Shown here: positions 27,238 through 35,808 of the stretch, piece by piece
Position numbering within the stretch: position 1 is the stretch's first letter
Layout: each line of letters starts with the position of its first letter
From: Actinomadura craniellae
GTDB taxonomy: Bacteria; Actinomycetota; Actinomycetes; Streptosporangiales; Streptosporangiaceae
Reading direction: 5' to 3'
NCBI RefSeq assembly: GCF_003289645.1
Contig: NZ_QLYX01000014.1
Coordinates: forward strand, 1 to 64,000
DNA length: 64,000 nucleotides
Program-made: the position numbers and the translations under genes
Notes under the pieces: model-generated
Databases searched by the model: none
What the model saw: only the letters and a program-made list of their open reading frames with translations
What the model was told of the DNA's origin: nothing

Positions 27238-29175
27238 GTGACTTCGTCTGATATTTCGCCGAGGTTAACCGGCGGTCCACAACCCTCTGGTGCGCTGTCC
27301 CGTCCAGACGACCCGTACAGCGATCAGACAAAGGCCCTCATGCGCAGCTACCTGGCCATCGTGGCCAAACACCCCGGGCGGCGAATCGCTCCGCCCGTAC
27401 TGGCGACCGCCCGGACCGCGACCGTCGAAGGGTTACCCGTTCCGGCCGAAAACCTGAAAAGACAGGAGTGGATCAGCCCGCACGGCGATATCGCATTACT
27501 GGCCTGGTCGAACGAACCGAAACACGAACTTCTTCCCCCCATGCTGATTGATTCGGGCGCGGGCGTGGTCGGATACTGCGGGTACCTCGGCGACCCGGCC
27601 GAGGAGGAACTGCTGGCCGCCGCCGACCGGCTGGACACGCGGCTCGACGCGTTCGGCGGGGTCTTCTCGGTGTTCCGGGCGGACGGCACCGGGTTCGAGG
27701 CCGCCACCTCGATCGCCCGGGTGTGCCCCGTCTACCACACGGAGACCGCCGACCTCGCGATCGCCGGGAGCCGGGCCCTGCCCGTCCACCTGACGGCCCG
27801 GGCCGCACGGACCGGGCAGACCCGGCCCCGGCCGGACATCGACCTCCTCGGCCTCCAGGTGATGGTGCGGCACGGGTTCTACACCAACGACGAGACGCCC
27901 TTCCGGGACGTGCGCGCCCTGCCGGCGGCGGCGACGCTCACGGCCCGCCCCGGCAAGCCCGTCCGGATCGACCGGCGCCCGGCTCCCGAGGCCGGCGGGC
28001 GACCGGCCCGCGGCCGCGCCGCGCGGCAGGGGGTGACGGCCCTCGCCGAGGCCCTGCTGGAGGCGGCACGGCCCCTGGGCCGGCACGGCGAGCCGATCAT
28101 GCTCGGCCTGACGGGCGGCCGCGACAGCCGGATCATGGCCGCCCTCCTGCACACGGCCGGGGTTCCCTTCACCGCCCGGACCCGCGGCTTCTCCGACGAC
28201 CCCGACGTCGTCCTGGCGACCCGCATCGCCGGCATCCTCGGCGTGCCGCACGAGGTGGCGCTGCCCCGGGAGGACTCCGGAGGCCGGTTCCAGCAGGTCG
28301 GGCACCCGCTGCACCGGGCCCACCACGTCATCCGGATGTGCGAGGGCATGACGTCGGCCTACGAGAGCGTCAACGGCTTCGCCCCGTACACGATGACCCC
28401 CAAGACCTCCGGTTCCGGCGGGGAGACGCTGCGCGGCGGCTTCCTCTACGACCAGAACGACATCAGCCCGGAGGGAATCCGGCGCCGGGTGAAAACGATC
28501 TTCTGCTCCGCGGACGAGTTCCTGACCCCCGAAGCCCGCGAGCGGTCCCGCCCGCACCACGAGGAATGGGCCGAACGGGCGCGCGCCGACGGACCCGGCG
28601 TCCTCGACACCCTCTACCTGCACTACCGCACCGGGCGCTGGCTGGTCGGATCGCACACCGCCACGGTGATGAACTGGCCCTTCTACCACCCCTTCCTCGA
28701 CAACCGGGTGGTGCGCGCCGCGCTGGAACTGCCGGCGACCTGGCGCCGGAGCGAAGAAGTGGTCTTCCGGATCATCGAGACGCTCACCCCGCAGCTGCGG
28801 GACCTGCCGCTGGAGGGCAAGCGCTGGGGGTTCGAGCGCACCCGTCCGCGCCGGATACTCAACCGCGGCCGCTGGCACGCCCGCGCCGCGCTCCTGCCGA
28901 GCGGGCGCACCTCGGGCTTCAACTGGCGCAAGCAGGCCGTCGAACCGCTCCTCGGCGTCATGCGGGAGCAGATCATGGATGGTCCGGCCGAGCTGTTCGA
29001 CCTGGTGGACCGGGCTCGGATCGACGAGACGCTCACCCCGGGAGCCCAGGGATGGGCGATGCAGCGCTGGCACGTCTACACCCTCAGCGTGCTGCTGTCG
29101 GGCCGGTGGCGTGAACCTCTGCCGCCGGACCTGCCCGGGCTCGACATCCCGATCCCCTCCGCCCAGCCCCGCTAG
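27238..29175 (+). CDS. Asparagine-synthetase-like ATP-dependent enzyme with TTA codons
   Basis: 645 residues from GTG 27238. The C-terminal half is an asparagine-synthase ATP-pyrophosphatase domain whose P-loop reads LTGGRDSRIM (about 288) instead of the usual SGGxDS. It adenylates a carboxylate in family members such as asparagine, beta-lactam and lasso-peptide cyclases. The N-terminal half resembles a glutaminase fold (YCGYLGD, FGGVFSVF) but does not start with the catalytic Cys, so ammonia from glutamine is unlikely. Leucines 10, 66 and 87 are TTA codons, rare in high-GC actinomycetes and linked there to bldA-tRNA control. It is a single gene between an NYN nuclease and a lipoprotein. The product is unknown. 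A later ATG at 27340 is an alternative start. Confidence 0.75.
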   Translation: MTSSDISPRLTGGPQPSGALSRPDDPYSDQTKALMRSYLAIVAKHPGRRIAPPVLATARTATVEGLPVPAENLKRQEWISPHGDIALLAWSNEPKHELLPPMLIDSGAGVVGYCGYLGDPAEEELLAAADRLDTRLDAFGGVFSVFRADGTGFEAATSIARVCPVYHTETADLAIAGSRALPVHLTARAARTGQTRPRPDIDLLGLQVMVRHGFYTNDETPFRDVRALPAAATLTARPGKPVRIDRRPAPEAGGRPARGRAARQGVTALAEALLEAARPLGRHGEPIMLGLTGGRDSRIMAALLHTAGVPFTARTRGFSDDPDVVLATRIAGILGVPHEVALPREDSGGRFQQVGHPLHRAHHVIRMCEGMTSAYESVNGFAPYTMTPKTSGSGGETLRGGFLYDQNDISPEGIRRRVKTIFCSADEFLTPEARERSRPHHEEWAERARADGPGVLDTLYLHYRTGRWLVGSHTATVMNWPFYHPFLDNRVVRAALELPATWRRSEEVVFRIIETLTPQLRDLPLEGKRWGFERTRPRRILNRGRWHARAALLPSGRTSGFNWRKQAVEPLLGVMREQIMDGPAELFDLVDRARIDETLTPGAQGWAMQRWHVYTLSVLLSGRWREPLPPDLPGLDIPIPSAQPR

Positions 29176-29204
29176 CCGGAAACGCCCGGCAACGACCTAC
29201 GCGT

Positions 29205-29247
29205 TTTGTGATTACGCCGACACAAAGCGTCGCAGTGTCGATACAGT
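29205..29247 (+). promoter_or_regulatory. Operator-like dyad and -10 for a leaderless lipoprotein gene
   Basis: TTTGTG (29205-29210) and CACAAA (29221-29226) form an inverted repeat with a 10-base spacer. TACAGT (29242-29247) ends six bases before the GTG at 29254, the spacing expected when transcription begins at the start codon. No ribosome site is present. Confidence 0.4.
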
Positions 29248-29253
29248 CCGGGC

Positions 29254-30438
29254 GTGGTCGGGGCGCGGAAAGGATTCGTCGGCGCCGTCGGGGTGGGCGT
29301 GCTCACCCTGGCGGCGCTCACGGCGTGCCGTTCCCCGGCGCCGTTCTACCGCACCGGCACGGGCGGCCCCGGCGCCGCCGTGGTGGCACTCGGCGGCCCG
29401 GCCCCCTACGTCGCCGGCCCACCGGACCGGACGGCCACCGCCGAGCCGATGGAGCGGCCGCTCGACGTCTACGCGGGCACCCGGGGGCGGCTGCTCGGCG
29501 GGCGGCCCTACCCGCCCATGGTGTACGTGCCGAACGCCGGGCACGCCACCGTCGACGTCATCGACCAGCGGACGTACCAGATCGTCGGCCGGCTGTGGGT
29601 GGGGCCGCGGCCCCGGTACGTGACGCCCTCCTGGGACGGCCGGACCCTGTGGGTCAGCCACTCCGGCGGGCTGACCGCGATCGACCCGCGGAACGGGCGG
29701 CGCGGCCGGCGGGTACCGCTGGCCGATCCGCGCGGCCTCTACTTCCGTCCCGACGGCGGCGCCGCGCTGGTCCTGGCCGACGGCCCGCCGCGGGTCGACT
29801 TCTACGACCCCGCCCTGCTGCGCGGGCTGGGCTCGCTGCGGGTGCCCTGTTCCGAGCCGGAGCACGCCGACTTCTCCGCCGACGGCGCCCAGTTGGTGAT
29901 CGGTTGCCCGCCGTCGGGTGAACTGGTCCGGGTCGACCCGGTGCGGCGCAAGGTCACCGGCCGGCTCCCGCTGGGCGCCGGCTCCCGGCCACAGCAGATC
30001 CGGCTCTCCCCCGACGGCCGGATGTTCTACGTGGCGGACGCGGCGCAGGGCGGGGTCTGGCTGATCGACGCCGCCCGGTTCCGGCGGGCGGGCTTCGTGC
30101 CCACCGGGGCCGGGGCGCACGGCCTGCACCCCGGCCGCGACGGCCGGCTGCTGTACGCGGCCGGGCGCGACGACGACTCCGTCACCCTGATCGACTTCGC
30201 CGCCCGCCGGGTGGTCGGCCGCTGGTGGCTCCCGCCGGGCGCCGCCCCCCAGGTCGTGGGGATGTCCGCTGACGGCGGCACGCTCTGGCTGTCGGGCCGG
30301 GGCGCCGTACACGTCGTCTCCACCCACACCGGCCACCTGCTGCGCACCCTGTGGACCGGCGGCGCCGCCCCCTACGGCCTGGCTGTCTACCCCCAGCCGG
30401 GCACCCGCTCCCTGGGCCCCACCGGCCACACCCGCTGA
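29254..30438 (+). CDS. Secreted YVTN-type beta-propeller lipoprotein
   Basis: 394 residues. A lipoprotein signal (hydrophobic 8-22, lipobox LTAC with Cys25) is followed from about residue 90 by a seven-bladed-type YVTN beta-propeller with repeated V-x-D-x-x-T, FRPDGGAALVLA, FSADGAQLVIG, LSPDGRMFYVAD and MSADGGTLWLS segments. Such propellers bind ligands or partner proteins at the cell surface; no enzyme activity is evident. Start at GTG 29254 is supported by the lipobox distance and a possible leaderless promoter. A 50-bp palindromic element lies after the stop. Confidence 0.85.
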   Translation: MVGARKGFVGAVGVGVLTLAALTACRSPAPFYRTGTGGPGAAVVALGGPAPYVAGPPDRTATAEPMERPLDVYAGTRGRLLGGRPYPPMVYVPNAGHATVDVIDQRTYQIVGRLWVGPRPRYVTPSWDGRTLWVSHSGGLTAIDPRNGRRGRRVPLADPRGLYFRPDGGAALVLADGPPRVDFYDPALLRGLGSLRVPCSEPEHADFSADGAQLVIGCPPSGELVRVDPVRRKVTGRLPLGAGSRPQQIRLSPDGRMFYVADAAQGGVWLIDAARFRRAGFVPTGAGAHGLHPGRDGRLLYAAGRDDDSVTLIDFAARRVVGRWWLPPGAAPQVVGMSADGGTLWLSGRGAVHVVSTHTGHLLRTLWTGGAAPYGLAVYPQPGTRSLGPTGHTR

Positions 30439-30457
30439 CCCCGCCCCGCACCTTCAC

Positions 30458-30507
30458 TGATCCTTCAGGGTTCAGGGCGCCATAACGCACCGAAAGCTGA
30501 AGGATCA
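30458..30507. repeat. 50-bp palindromic element, copy 5
   Basis: Same 50-bp length and identical first nine and last nine bases as copies 1-4, but 23 kb away. The outer arms pair over 12 positions (TGATCCTTCAG with CTGAAGGATCA). The core has decayed to GCGCCATAACGC. It lies in the convergent gap between the propeller lipoprotein and the LysM/SARP gene. Confidence 0.85.
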
Positions 30508-30524
30508 GCGGAGGGGCGGCCGCG

Positions 30525-33500
30525 TCAGATGCCGTGGGCGGGGATGCGGTGGCGCGGGAGCAGTTCCTCGATCAGGGCCTCGGTTTCGGGCTGGATCTGG
30601 TCCAGGAGGGGGTCGTGGCCGAGGTAGGCGCGGAGCTCGTCGGCGACGACCTCGACCTGGGTGAGATCCCCCGCGGCGTGGGTGGCGCGCAACAGGTCGC
30701 GCCAGAGCACCTCCTCGTCGGGGACCAGCCGCAGCCCCGCCCGGGCGGCCTCAACCGCGCCCCGGGCGTCACCGTCGTCCAACCTGATCAGCACCAGCCG
30801 GTGGGAGACGTCGATCACCCGGGCGGTGGCCTCGTACTCCAGGTCGTCGGCGGCCAGCCAGCCGTACCGCCCGCGCGGCCGGTCGGCCAGTAGCGGGCCG
30901 CGAACCAGGTCGAGGGCGTACGCCATGTACGCCGCCTCGGAGTCCGGCTCGGCCGCCGACCGCCAGACCAGCCAGCGGAACACCGACCAGTCGATCCGGA
31001 CCTCCGAACCGAGCCGGATGCGTCCCCGCTCGTCGTAGTACAGGTTCGGCCGGCCGCGCGAGTCGCGGCCCAGCCAGTCGGAGACCCGGGCGATGGTGGC
31101 GTCGCGCACCCCGGCGGTGACGCCGCGCGGCCAGACGGCACCGCCCAGCACGGTCGGGTGCACGCCACCGGGATGCGCGGCCAGGTAGACCAGCACCTCG
31201 GTGCAGAGCGGGCGCCGGCTGTCGTCCATGGGGCCCGGGGCGTCCACCTCGACGGAGCCCAGCAGCCGGATGTCCGCGGCGGGCCGGTCGTCGACCGCGG
31301 CGGGCGGCTCGTCGCCCAGCGCGGCCCGGGGGTCGGGTAGCGCCGCGGCGTCCAGCCGGCCGGCGGTGTGGAAGAGGTCGACGACCGCCCGGTACTGCTC
31401 GTCCGGGATGAGCTGCGCCTCGACGTCGAAGCCCAGCACCCCGGCGTGCAGCGCACCCTCGGGGGTGACCTCCCAGGTCCAGGCGGCGCTGGAAACGTCG
31501 CCGGGCACCAGGTAGCCGGCGGCCATCCGGCGCCCGGTACGGGCCAGCGCGCCCAGCCGGGCGGCCTCGTCCGGCGTGGGCTCGTCGGCCATGATCAGGT
31601 AGTGCGGCATCCACGCCTCGCCGAACACGCCCCGGCAGCGGCCGGTGAGCACGGAGTCGGCGCCGGAGGCGGCCAGCGCCTGCCGCACCTCCTCGGTGCG
31701 TCCCTCCAGTTCGGGCAGCGCGTCGGCCAGCGTGTGCACGGCGCGGATCCGGTCGGGGGCGACCTGGACCAGTTCGGAGCCGAAGCCGACCAGGGTGATC
31801 CGCATGTGGTCGGACCAGCGGTTGGTGGCCAGTTCCAGGGCGACCGCCGCCAGCACCGCGCGCCGGGTGTCGGCCGGGCCGCGCAGCGCGATCAGCCCGT
31901 GCGCGGCCTCCAGGTCGACCAGGATGCGGCCGGTGTCGTTGGTGCCGATCGAGACCAGCCCGGGGTAAGGGGCCAGCACCTCGCCGAGGTCGGCGGCCTC
32001 CAGTTCGGGCAGCGCGGTGGCGTGCAGCCGCCAGACCTGGCCGTCGTCGTGGGCCTCCCAGGGGGCGGGCGGGTGCCGGTCGGCCGGGGCGATCCACAGG
32101 TCGAGGCTTTCGGCCCCCAGGTGCACGCCGTACACGGTGGGCAGGGTGCGGTCGTCGGCCGCCAGGCTCTGGGAGAGCTGCCGCAGCCCCAGGTCCAGCA
32201 GCCTGACCGCGTCCTCGTCGGAGCCGATGCGTAGCGCCTGCTCGGCGGCGGCCGCCGCCCCCTCGGGCCGGGCGATCATCTCGCCGAAGCCGCGGTGCCA
32301 GCGCTGCTCGCGGCGGCGCCGGCCCAGCGCGGCCAGCAGGCCCGCGGCCAGTAGCGCGCCCGCCGCCAGGCTCTGCGGCCAGCCGATGTCGACCGGCACG
32401 AGATCGACGTCGGCCGCGGGCTGTTCGGGCCGCTCGGACGGCTGCCCGCCGCCCGGCACCTGCGCCCCGCCGGTGCCGGCCTCGCCGCCGAGTTCGGTCG
32501 GGGTGCGCGGGCGGCTCGTCTCGGCCGGGCGCTCCGCGGGGCGTTCTGCGGACGGCTTGGGTGCCGGCGCGGCGGCGCCGGGCTCCGTCGGCGTGGCCCG
32601 GGCCGGCGGCGGGACGGGCTGGGCGGACGGCGGCTCTGCGGGAGGCCGGGTGGGCTGCGCGGGCTTCGTCGGCGTGGCCCGGGTCGGCGGCGGAGCCGGG
32701 GCGGGCTGGGCGGACGGCGGCTCGGCCGGCTGGGTGGCCGGTGGCTCGGCCGGCGGGGTGGGTTGCGCGGACGGCGGCTCGGCCGGTGGCGCGGGCTGCG
32801 CGGACGGCGGCTCCTCGGCCGGTGGGGCCTGGACGGGTGGTTCGGGCGCCGGGTCGGGTTTGGCCTTGCCGTACTGGAAGTACTCGTCGAGGTCGTCCAC
32901 GGGGACCACCCGGGCGTTCGCCGCGTCGGCGGGCATCTCCAGGATCCAGCCGGGCCGGATCAGGCTGGCGATGGAGAGCTTGGACCCGTCGGGCTGCTCC
33001 CGGCCCTTGTTCAGCGCGTAGATCTCCTTGTAGCGGCGGCCGTCGCCGAGGCACTTCTCGGCGATCTCCCACAGGCTCTCGTGGTGCCGTCCCTCGGGCG
33101 GCTGCACCCGGTAGATCTTCGTGGTCAGCGCCTTCTGGGTGGGCTGCTCGGTGGGCAGGTCGGCCGCCGCCGGCGGGGGCGTCTCCGCGGGGGCGGTCGC
33201 CGCCATCTGGCGGAACTGCGGGGCCTCGGTGGCGACCGCCTGGGCCGGCTGCAGGCCCCGGCCGGCGGCGAACGCCGGCACGATCGCGGTGGTGGCGGTG
33301 AACAGCAGCAGCGCGGTCACCACCAGCCGGTGCACCAGGGACTGGGTGCCGCCGGCCAGCGGGACCCGGGCGGGCACGCCGATCCCGCGGATCCCCGCGT
33401 GCACCTCGACGGCCACGCAGACGAGCAGTTGCAGCCAGGCCAGCCAGACCAGCGCGGCCAGGATCGTGAGCAGCGTGCTCGGCCCGATCTGCTGGGTGAA

Positions 33501-33668
33501 GTCGTCGAGCGCGGGCGGCCGGTCGGGCAGCGGCGACCCGAAGACGGCCAGCAGCAGGACCGGCACCCCGACCACCAGGGCCGCAAGCAGGACGGTGGCC
33601 GCCACGCCCGCGAGCACGTCGCCCGCGCTGCGCCGGCCCCGGATCTTCACAGGCTCTCTAGCTGCCAT
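30525..33668 (-). CDS. Membrane-spanning LysM / SARP-like (wHTH-BTAD) regulator
   Basis: 1047 residues. Three membrane helices (about 18-44, 65-88, 112-135) precede a LysM domain (about 184-245, with LWEIAEKCLGDG and NKGREQPDG) and a 150-residue Pro/Ala stalk made of PSAQPAPPAE-type repeats. A fourth helix (about 430-448) leads to an uncharacterised region (460-780) and then a winged helix plus bacterial transcriptional activator domain (about 798-1035), the layout of SARP regulators. With an even helix number the LysM and stalk would be outside and the SARP part inside. It is the last gene of the Tad operon, nine bases after the second TadE-like gene. LysM suggests peptidoglycan sensing; DNA binding is inferred. 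Confidence 0.85.
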   Translation of the reverse strand: MAAREPVKIRGRRSAGDVLAGVAATVLLAALVVGVPVLLLAVFGSPLPDRPPALDDFTQQIGPSTLLTILAALVWLAWLQLLVCVAVEVHAGIRGIGVPARVPLAGGTQSLVHRLVVTALLLFTATTAIVPAFAAGRGLQPAQAVATEAPQFRQMAATAPAETPPPAAADLPTEQPTQKALTTKIYRVQPPEGRHHESLWEIAEKCLGDGRRYKEIYALNKGREQPDGSKLSIASLIRPGWILEMPADAANARVVPVDDLDEYFQYGKAKPDPAPEPPVQAPPAEEPPSAQPAPPAEPPSAQPTPPAEPPATQPAEPPSAQPAPAPPPTRATPTKPAQPTRPPAEPPSAQPVPPPARATPTEPGAAAPAPKPSAERPAERPAETSRPRTPTELGGEAGTGGAQVPGGGQPSERPEQPAADVDLVPVDIGWPQSLAAGALLAAGLLAALGRRRREQRWHRGFGEMIARPEGAAAAAEQALRIGSDEDAVRLLDLGLRQLSQSLAADDRTLPTVYGVHLGAESLDLWIAPADRHPPAPWEAHDDGQVWRLHATALPELEAADLGEVLAPYPGLVSIGTNDTGRILVDLEAAHGLIALRGPADTRRAVLAAVALELATNRWSDHMRITLVGFGSELVQVAPDRIRAVHTLADALPELEGRTEEVRQALAASGADSVLTGRCRGVFGEAWMPHYLIMADEPTPDEAARLGALARTGRRMAAGYLVPGDVSSAAWTWEVTPEGALHAGVLGFDVEAQLIPDEQYRAVVDLFHTAGRLDAAALPDPRAALGDEPPAAVDDRPAADIRLLGSVEVDAPGPMDDSRRPLCTEVLVYLAAHPGGVHPTVLGGAVWPRGVTAGVRDATIARVSDWLGRDSRGRPNLYYDERGRIRLGSEVRIDWSVFRWLVWRSAAEPDSEAAYMAYALDLVRGPLLADRPRGRYGWLAADDLEYEATARVIDVSHRLVLIRLDDGDARGAVEAARAGLRLVPDEEVLWRDLLRATHAAGDLTQVEVVADELRAYLGHDPLLDQIQPETEALIEELLPRHRIPAHGI

Positions 33669-33677
33669 CGCGCGCCC

Positions 33678-34238
33678 CTAGGGGTTGCCGTCATCGGGAT
33701 GGGCGGACGCCGTCGACGTCATCTTAAACTCGCTGAAGCCGGGGAGCAGGTTGAGCAACTGCGGTTGTACCGCGATGGTCACCGTCACCTCGACCTCGTC
33801 GCCGCCGGGGTAGCGGCACAGCGGCGTCCCCTCGAGTTCGTCGGGGTACTCGTCCAGGAACGCGAGGGCCCGGCCGCGCATCGCCTTGGCCACCGGCATG
33901 CTGAACGCCACCCCGCTCAGGTCGGCGTCGCACTGGACGGTGACGGTCACCTGTCCGCCGGGCCCAAATTCACTGACGTCCGGGGTGACCTGCGGCCCGC
34001 CCTTGCACCAGCTCGTGCCGCCGATCGAGTACTCCACGGCCTCCCGGGCGAGGCTGGCCGCCGCCTCGGGGCTGCGCCCGGTGGACGCCGCCCGGGCGGC
34101 GTCCCGCGCGGCACCGTTGATCTGGCTCTGCACGTCGACCACCCGGCCCACCGCCACCAGGAACATCATGAAGACGATGAACAGCGGGGCCAGCAGCACG
34201 AACTCCAGGGACAGCGAGCCGCGCTCCCGGCCCCCCAT
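33678..34238 (-). CDS. TadE-like pseudopilin (second copy)
   Basis: 186 residues from ATG 34238, which overlaps the preceding stop by one base (TGATG). The N-terminus RERGSLSLEF has a class III prepilin cleavage pattern, Gly followed by Glu at +5, and then the hydrophobic helix FVLLAPLFIVFMMFLVAVG. Residues 60-186 form an exported domain with three cysteines (WCKGG, VQCDA, LCRYP). TadE-type pseudopilins are minor components of Flp pili. The upstream extension of the frame is antisense-like low-complexity sequence and not used. Confidence 0.85.
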   Translation of the reverse strand: MGGRERGSLSLEFVLLAPLFIVFMMFLVAVGRVVDVQSQINGAARDAARAASTGRSPEAAASLAREAVEYSIGGTSWCKGGPQVTPDVSEFGPGGQVTVTVQCDADLSGVAFSMPVAKAMRGRALAFLDEYPDELEGTPLCRYPGGDEVEVTVTIAVQPQLLNLLPGFSEFKMTSTASAHPDDGNP

Positions 34239-34663
34239 CACGGGTTCTCGCACTGCGTCCCCTCTCCCACGTCGGGACGGAAGCACTCGCGCGGCCCCCC
34301 GGCCCGCTTGGTGACGTTGAACTTGAACCCGGGGATCACCTCGACCGCCTTGCCGCGGACCTCCACCCACCGCTGGTAGCCGTCACCGCCCACGGTCACC
34401 TGCGGCTCGCCCAGCAGCCGCGGCCCGTAGTTCAGCACGGACTTACGGGCCCGCTGCTCGGCCGAGGTCTGCCAACCCGCGGTGTCGTCGCCGCGTGCCA
34501 CCCGGGCCCCGTCCTGGGCTGCGGCCAGGGCGACGTGCTGGGCGTGGTAGACCAGCGCGAACTGGACGACCAGCAGGATGACGGCCACGAGCAGCGGGGT
34601 GAGCATGGCCAGTTCCAGGCTGCTCGCCCCCCGATCTGCGGGTCTCCGCGGGTTCCGCGACAT
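34238..34663 (-). CDS. TadE family pseudopilin
   Basis: 141 residues. The segment DRGASSLELAML carries a prepilin-like G / E(+5) site followed by a membrane helix (about 18-38). TadE_like domain; the C-terminal part is exported with two cysteines (ECFRP, TQCEN). The ATG follows the stop of the Flp-like gene directly (TGAATG), and its own stop overlaps the start of the next TadE-like gene, so translation through the pilin genes is coupled. Confidence 0.88.
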   Translation of the reverse strand: MSRNPRRPADRGASSLELAMLTPLLVAVILLVVQFALVYHAQHVALAAAQDGARVARGDDTAGWQTSAEQRARKSVLNYGPRLLGEPQVTVGGDGYQRWVEVRGKAVEVIPGFKFNVTKRAGGPRECFRPDVGEGTQCENP

Positions 34664-34885
34664 TCAGAAAGCGGGGGTGTCTTTGTTGATGTCGGTCTGC
34701 GCCTTCTGCACCCGGCCCCGGATCGTGGCGTACACCGCCAGCGCGATGATCACCAGGATGCCGGAGATGATGGCCCACTCCAGGGCGGACGCGCCCCGGC
34801 TGCGGTCCTCGGTGCGCAGCGCGTGGATGCGGGCCCCCAGCATGGCCCGCAGATAGAAGATCACCGGGTCGTTGAGCGGATTCAT
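34664..34885 (-). CDS. Flp-type pilin-like small protein
   Basis: 73 residues from ATG 34885 with an AAGGAGA ribosome site. SRGASALEWAIISG has the G / E(+5) prepilin cleavage pattern and a hydrophobic helix ALEWAIISGILVIIALAVYAT. The leader is long (about 34 residues, RAMLGARIHALRTEDRSRG) compared with Flp pilins of Gram-negative bacteria, but similar proteins sit at this place in actinobacterial tad loci. It is likely the major pilin or a pseudopilin. No prepilin peptidase (TadV) is in the window. Confidence 0.82.
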   Translation of the reverse strand: MNPLNDPVIFYLRAMLGARIHALRTEDRSRGASALEWAIISGILVIIALAVYATIRGRVQKAQTDINKDTPAF

Positions 34886-34902
34886 GGCTCTCCTTGCGGT
34901 TC

Positions 34903-35808
34903 TCATGCCGTGAGCAACCTCGTCACGGCGGGATAGGTCAGGAAGATCAGAAAGGCCGCGCACAGCAGCAACTGGGCGACCAGCATCGACTGGGAGCGCT
35001 CGCCGGCCTTGCCCTCCAGCTCGGAGACCTCCCGGCTGCGCATGGACGCCGCCCGGGCGGTCAGCGACTGGCGGATCTTGGCTCCGTCGTCGGCCACCAG
35101 CGTCAGCGCCGCCGCGAGGTCGCGCAGTTCCGCCACGTTGACCTCGTCGCCCAGCGTGCCCAGCGCCTGCCAGGGGGTCTGGCCGGTGATCCGGGCGTTG
35201 GTCAGCGCCTCACGGATGCGCCGCAGCGGCCAGCTGTCGCCGATCTGCGAGGCGGTCATCAGCGCTTCGGGCACCCCGCGCCCGCCGGACAGGTTCATCG
35301 CCACCAGGTCGAGGAAGGCGCCCACCACGTGCCGGAAGTCGCGGCGGCGGACCGCCGCCTCCTGCCGCAACTGCATGTCCGGGAAGAAGAAGAACACGCC
35401 CGCCAGCACCAGGCCCAGCCACACCGGGACCACCACCGGGATGCCCAGCAGCGCGCAGTACGCCGCCAGCAGCGGCATCAGCACCAGCACCCCGGCCGGC
35501 AGCAGGAACTTGGTGGCCAGGAACGCCTCGAACGACCGGTCGAGCAGCGCCAGGTCGGCGCGGACCGTCCGCTGCTCCCAGCCCTGGGACGCGTAGAACC
35601 GGGCCAGTGCCGTGCCCAGCCGCGCCCGCAGGCCGCCGAACCGCTCCGAGGTGGTACCGCCGGGTCGCGGGGCGTCCTCCTGGCGGCTGGCCCGGGCGTC
35701 GAACGCCGCCAGCCGGGAGGCCAGCCCGGGACGGGACGGGAACAGCGCCCGCACCAGGGCGAAGACGCCCAGCCCGACCAGACCTCCGGCGATCAGCGCG
35801 GCGTTCAC
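34903..35808 (-). CDS. tadC: Tad pilus inner-membrane platform protein TadC-like
   Basis: 301 residues from GTG 35808, overlapping the tadB stop (GTGA). T2SF (GspF) domain: helices near 3-20, 95-112, 115-135 and 280-298, and a cytoplasmic T2SF core with FLDLVAMNLSGGRGVPEAL and VADDGAKIRQSLTARAA. With TadB it forms the platform on which the TadA ATPase drives pilus assembly. The frame is open upstream across tadB, but that part is a shadow. It precedes the pilin genes in the operon. Confidence 0.9.
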   Translation of the reverse strand: MNAALIAGGLVGLGVFALVRALFPSRPGLASRLAAFDARASRQEDAPRPGGTTSERFGGLRARLGTALARFYASQGWEQRTVRADLALLDRSFEAFLATKFLLPAGVLVLMPLLAAYCALLGIPVVVPVWLGLVLAGVFFFFPDMQLRQEAAVRRRDFRHVVGAFLDLVAMNLSGGRGVPEALMTASQIGDSWPLRRIREALTNARITGQTPWQALGTLGDEVNVAELRDLAAALTLVADDGAKIRQSLTARAASMRSREVSELEGKAGERSQSMLVAQLLLCAAFLIFLTYPAVTRLLTA

